Source: DASUXA01 sp036378155 (GTDB lineage: Bacteria > Actinomycetota > Actinomycetes > Mycobacteriales > Micromonosporaceae). Taken from it: DNA of 62,630 bases. A program made the position numbers and the translations under genes. Positions 61,579 to 62,630 of the stretch are shown here, piece after piece (within the stretch, counting starts at the first letter, position 1; each line of letters begins with the position of its first letter). Location: assembly GCA_036378155.1 (NCBI GenBank), contig DASUXA010000073.1, positions 1 to 62,630 on the forward strand, read 5' to 3'. The notes under the pieces were generated by a model. The model did no database searches and had not been told where the DNA came from. It was given only the letters and a program-made list of their open reading frames with translations.

Positions 61579-62630
61579 CTACGAGCGCTGCTCGTTGTCC
61601 GAGTGCACGTCCGGTCGTACCTGCCCGAGCAGGTCGGACGCCGTGACTCCACTGCCGCTGGTCAGACCGAGCGGACCCGCCTCCGCCTCGGCCTGCGCCT
61701 GGGCGACCGCCGCCTCGGCTTCGGCGACCGCCTCGTGCGGCTCCTCGTGCTCCTCGGGTTCCGGCGTCATGGCCGGCGGACCGGACGCCTGGATCAGGCC
61801 GCCCAGCGACCCGCCGATGCCCTCCAGCGCCTTGGTCAACTCGGCGGGCACGATCCACACCTTGTTCGCCTGCCCGGCTGCGATCTGCGGCAGCGCCTGC
61901 AGGTACTGGTACGCCATCACCTTGGCGTCCGGGTTCGACTGGTGCACCGCCTGGAACACGGTACGGATCGCCTTCGCCTGCCCTTCGGCGGCGAGGATGC
62001 GCGCCTGCCGGTCACCTTCGGCACGCAGTACCGCCGCCTGCTTGTCTCCCTCGGCGGTGAGGATCTGCGACGCCTTGATGCCCTCGGCGTTCAGGATCGC
62101 GGCACGGCGGTCCCGCTCGGCGCGCATCTGCTTCTCCATCGAGTCCTGCACGCTCGCCGGGGGGTCGATCGCCTTGAGCTCCACCCGGTTCACCCGGATC
62201 CCCCAGCGTCCCGTGGCGTCGTCCAGCACGCCGCGCAGCTGGCCGTTGATCTGGTCGCGGCTGGTGAGGGTCTGCTCCAGGTCCAGCGAGCCGATCACGT
62301 TGCGGAGCGTGGTGACGGTGAGCTGCTCGATGCCCTGGATGTAGTTGGCGATCTCGTAGACCGCGGACTTGGCGTCGGTCACCGCGTAGTAGATGACCGT
62401 GTCGATGTTGACCACCAGGTTGTCGGAGGTGATCACCGGCTGCGGCGGGAACGAGACCACCTGCTCGCGCAGGTCGATGTTCGCGCGCACCCGGTCGACG
62501 AACGGGACCAGGAAGTGGATCCCGGCCTCCAGCGTCCGTGAGAACCGGCCCAGCCGCTCCATGATCAGCGACGTCTGCTGCGGCACGATCCGCACCGAGC
62601 GCACGATCACGATGATCGCGAACACCACCA
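61579..62630 (-). CDS. SPFH/Band 7 (stomatin-like) protein, 5' end at window edge
   Basis: At least 350 residues. The visible N-terminus is a membrane helix (VFAIIVIV), followed by the SPFH domain (VRIVPQQTSLIMERLGRFSRTLEAGIHFLVPFVDRV, then NLVVNIDTVIYYAVTD and VTTLRNVIGSLDLEQTLTSRDQIN). A long Ala/Glu-rich coiled coil (KQMRAERDRRAAILNAEGIKASQIL, ending GQAKAIRTVFQAV) and an acidic tail follow. Stomatin-like proteins form membrane microdomain scaffolds and often pair with NfeD. The reading frame is open to the end of the window, so the first few residues may be missing. A strong terminator follows the stop. Confidence 0.93.
   Translation of the reverse strand, partial: VVFAIIVIVRSVRIVPQQTSLIMERLGRFSRTLEAGIHFLVPFVDRVRANIDLREQVVSFPPQPVITSDNLVVNIDTVIYYAVTDAKSAVYEIANYIQGIEQLTVTTLRNVIGSLDLEQTLTSRDQINGQLRGVLDDATGRWGIRVNRVELKAIDPPASVQDSMEKQMRAERDRRAAILNAEGIKASQILTAEGDKQAAVLRAEGDRQARILAAEGQAKAIRTVFQAVHQSNPDAKVMAYQYLQALPQIAAGQANKVWIVPAELTKALEGIGGSLGGLIQASGPPAMTPEPEEHEEPHEAVAEAEAAVAQAQAEAEAGPLGLTSGSGVTASDLLGQVRPDVHSDNEQRS

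Overview
The window comes from a high-G+C actinobacterium, most likely a member of the Micromonosporaceae. This is an inference from gene content; no ribosomal gene is present. The signs are very high G+C, frequent GTG and TTG starts, many ATGA/GTGA stop-start overlaps, an F420-type LLM oxidoreductase, an actinobacterial DNA polymerase I-like gene, a MoxR/DUF58/transglutaminase operon, a decaprenyl-phosphate phosphoribosyltransferase-like gene and an IdeR-type iron box. The sequence is also strongly enriched in GTAC and GGTACC, visible as skewed codon choice before TAC codons and as frequent GTA valine codons.

Layout. 1-1090: the 3' end of a LigD-type polymerase gene and a small conserved protein. 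1112-17218: a large catabolic locus. It holds a leftward operon (CoA-transferase, cyclase-family hydrolase, MmgE/PrpD, hydantoinase-like amidohydrolase), a rightward frameshifted second MmgE/PrpD gene, an IclR regulator, and a nine-gene rightward operon (branched-chain-type ABC importer, hydantoin-racemase-like protein, FAD oxidoreductase, PNPOx-like protein, EthD-like protein, CitE-like lyase). Three copies of a TTCC-N7-GGAA palindrome sit at the three promoter regions and tie the locus into one putative IclR regulon. 17.2-20.2 kb: a small SHOCT membrane protein, then an iron-box-preceded fusion of a ZIP metal permease with a multicopper oxidase, then a VOC protein. 20.4-21.9 kb: a threonyl-tRNA synthetase reduced to its catalytic and anticodon-binding parts, preceded by what looks like a complete ribosome-mediated attenuator (18-residue leader peptide with three Thr codons, competing hairpins, 15-bp terminator stem). 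22-30.4 kb: an arylamine N-acetyltransferase and a glycan cluster (flippase, two GT4 glycosyltransferases, UbiA-family DPPR synthase-like protein, membrane-anchored EEP nuclease, NAD-epimerase) around an A+T-richer divergent promoter region.

30.5-36.4 kb: a DUF1579-like protein, tRNA-Leu(GAG) with its terminator, two SDR enzymes, a secreted CocE/X-Pro-peptidase-like hydrolase behind a perfect palindrome, and a TPR/Fn3 membrane protein. 36.4-43.6 kb: an Fn3 surface protein, MoxR ATPase, DUF58 and a transglutaminase-like membrane protein whose catalytic Cys and His appear to be replaced. 43.6-49.2 kb: a P-loop kinase, LLM oxidoreductase, proline-rich membrane protein, NarL-type two-component system and DUF1707 protein. 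49.4-52.6 kb: a YdjM-like membrane hydrolase, an amidohydrolase, a cluster of DnaA-box-like sequences, a degenerate MobA-like protein and a NUDIX hydrolase. 52.6-58.9 kb: a Pol I-like exonuclease/polymerase, an N-acetylglucosamine-kinase-like ATPase and a sugar ABC importer without its own ATPase gene. 59.0-62.6 kb: membrane proteins, a TrmH-family RNA methyltransferase and the start-truncated gene of an SPFH (stomatin) protein.

The most novel-looking items are the Thr attenuator with the minimal ThrRS, the ZIP-multicopper-oxidase fusion, the IclR-controlled ring-opening/CoA-lyase pathway, a stem-loop repeat family whose stems covary (17.65 and 57.35 kb), and the GTAC-driven codon bias.
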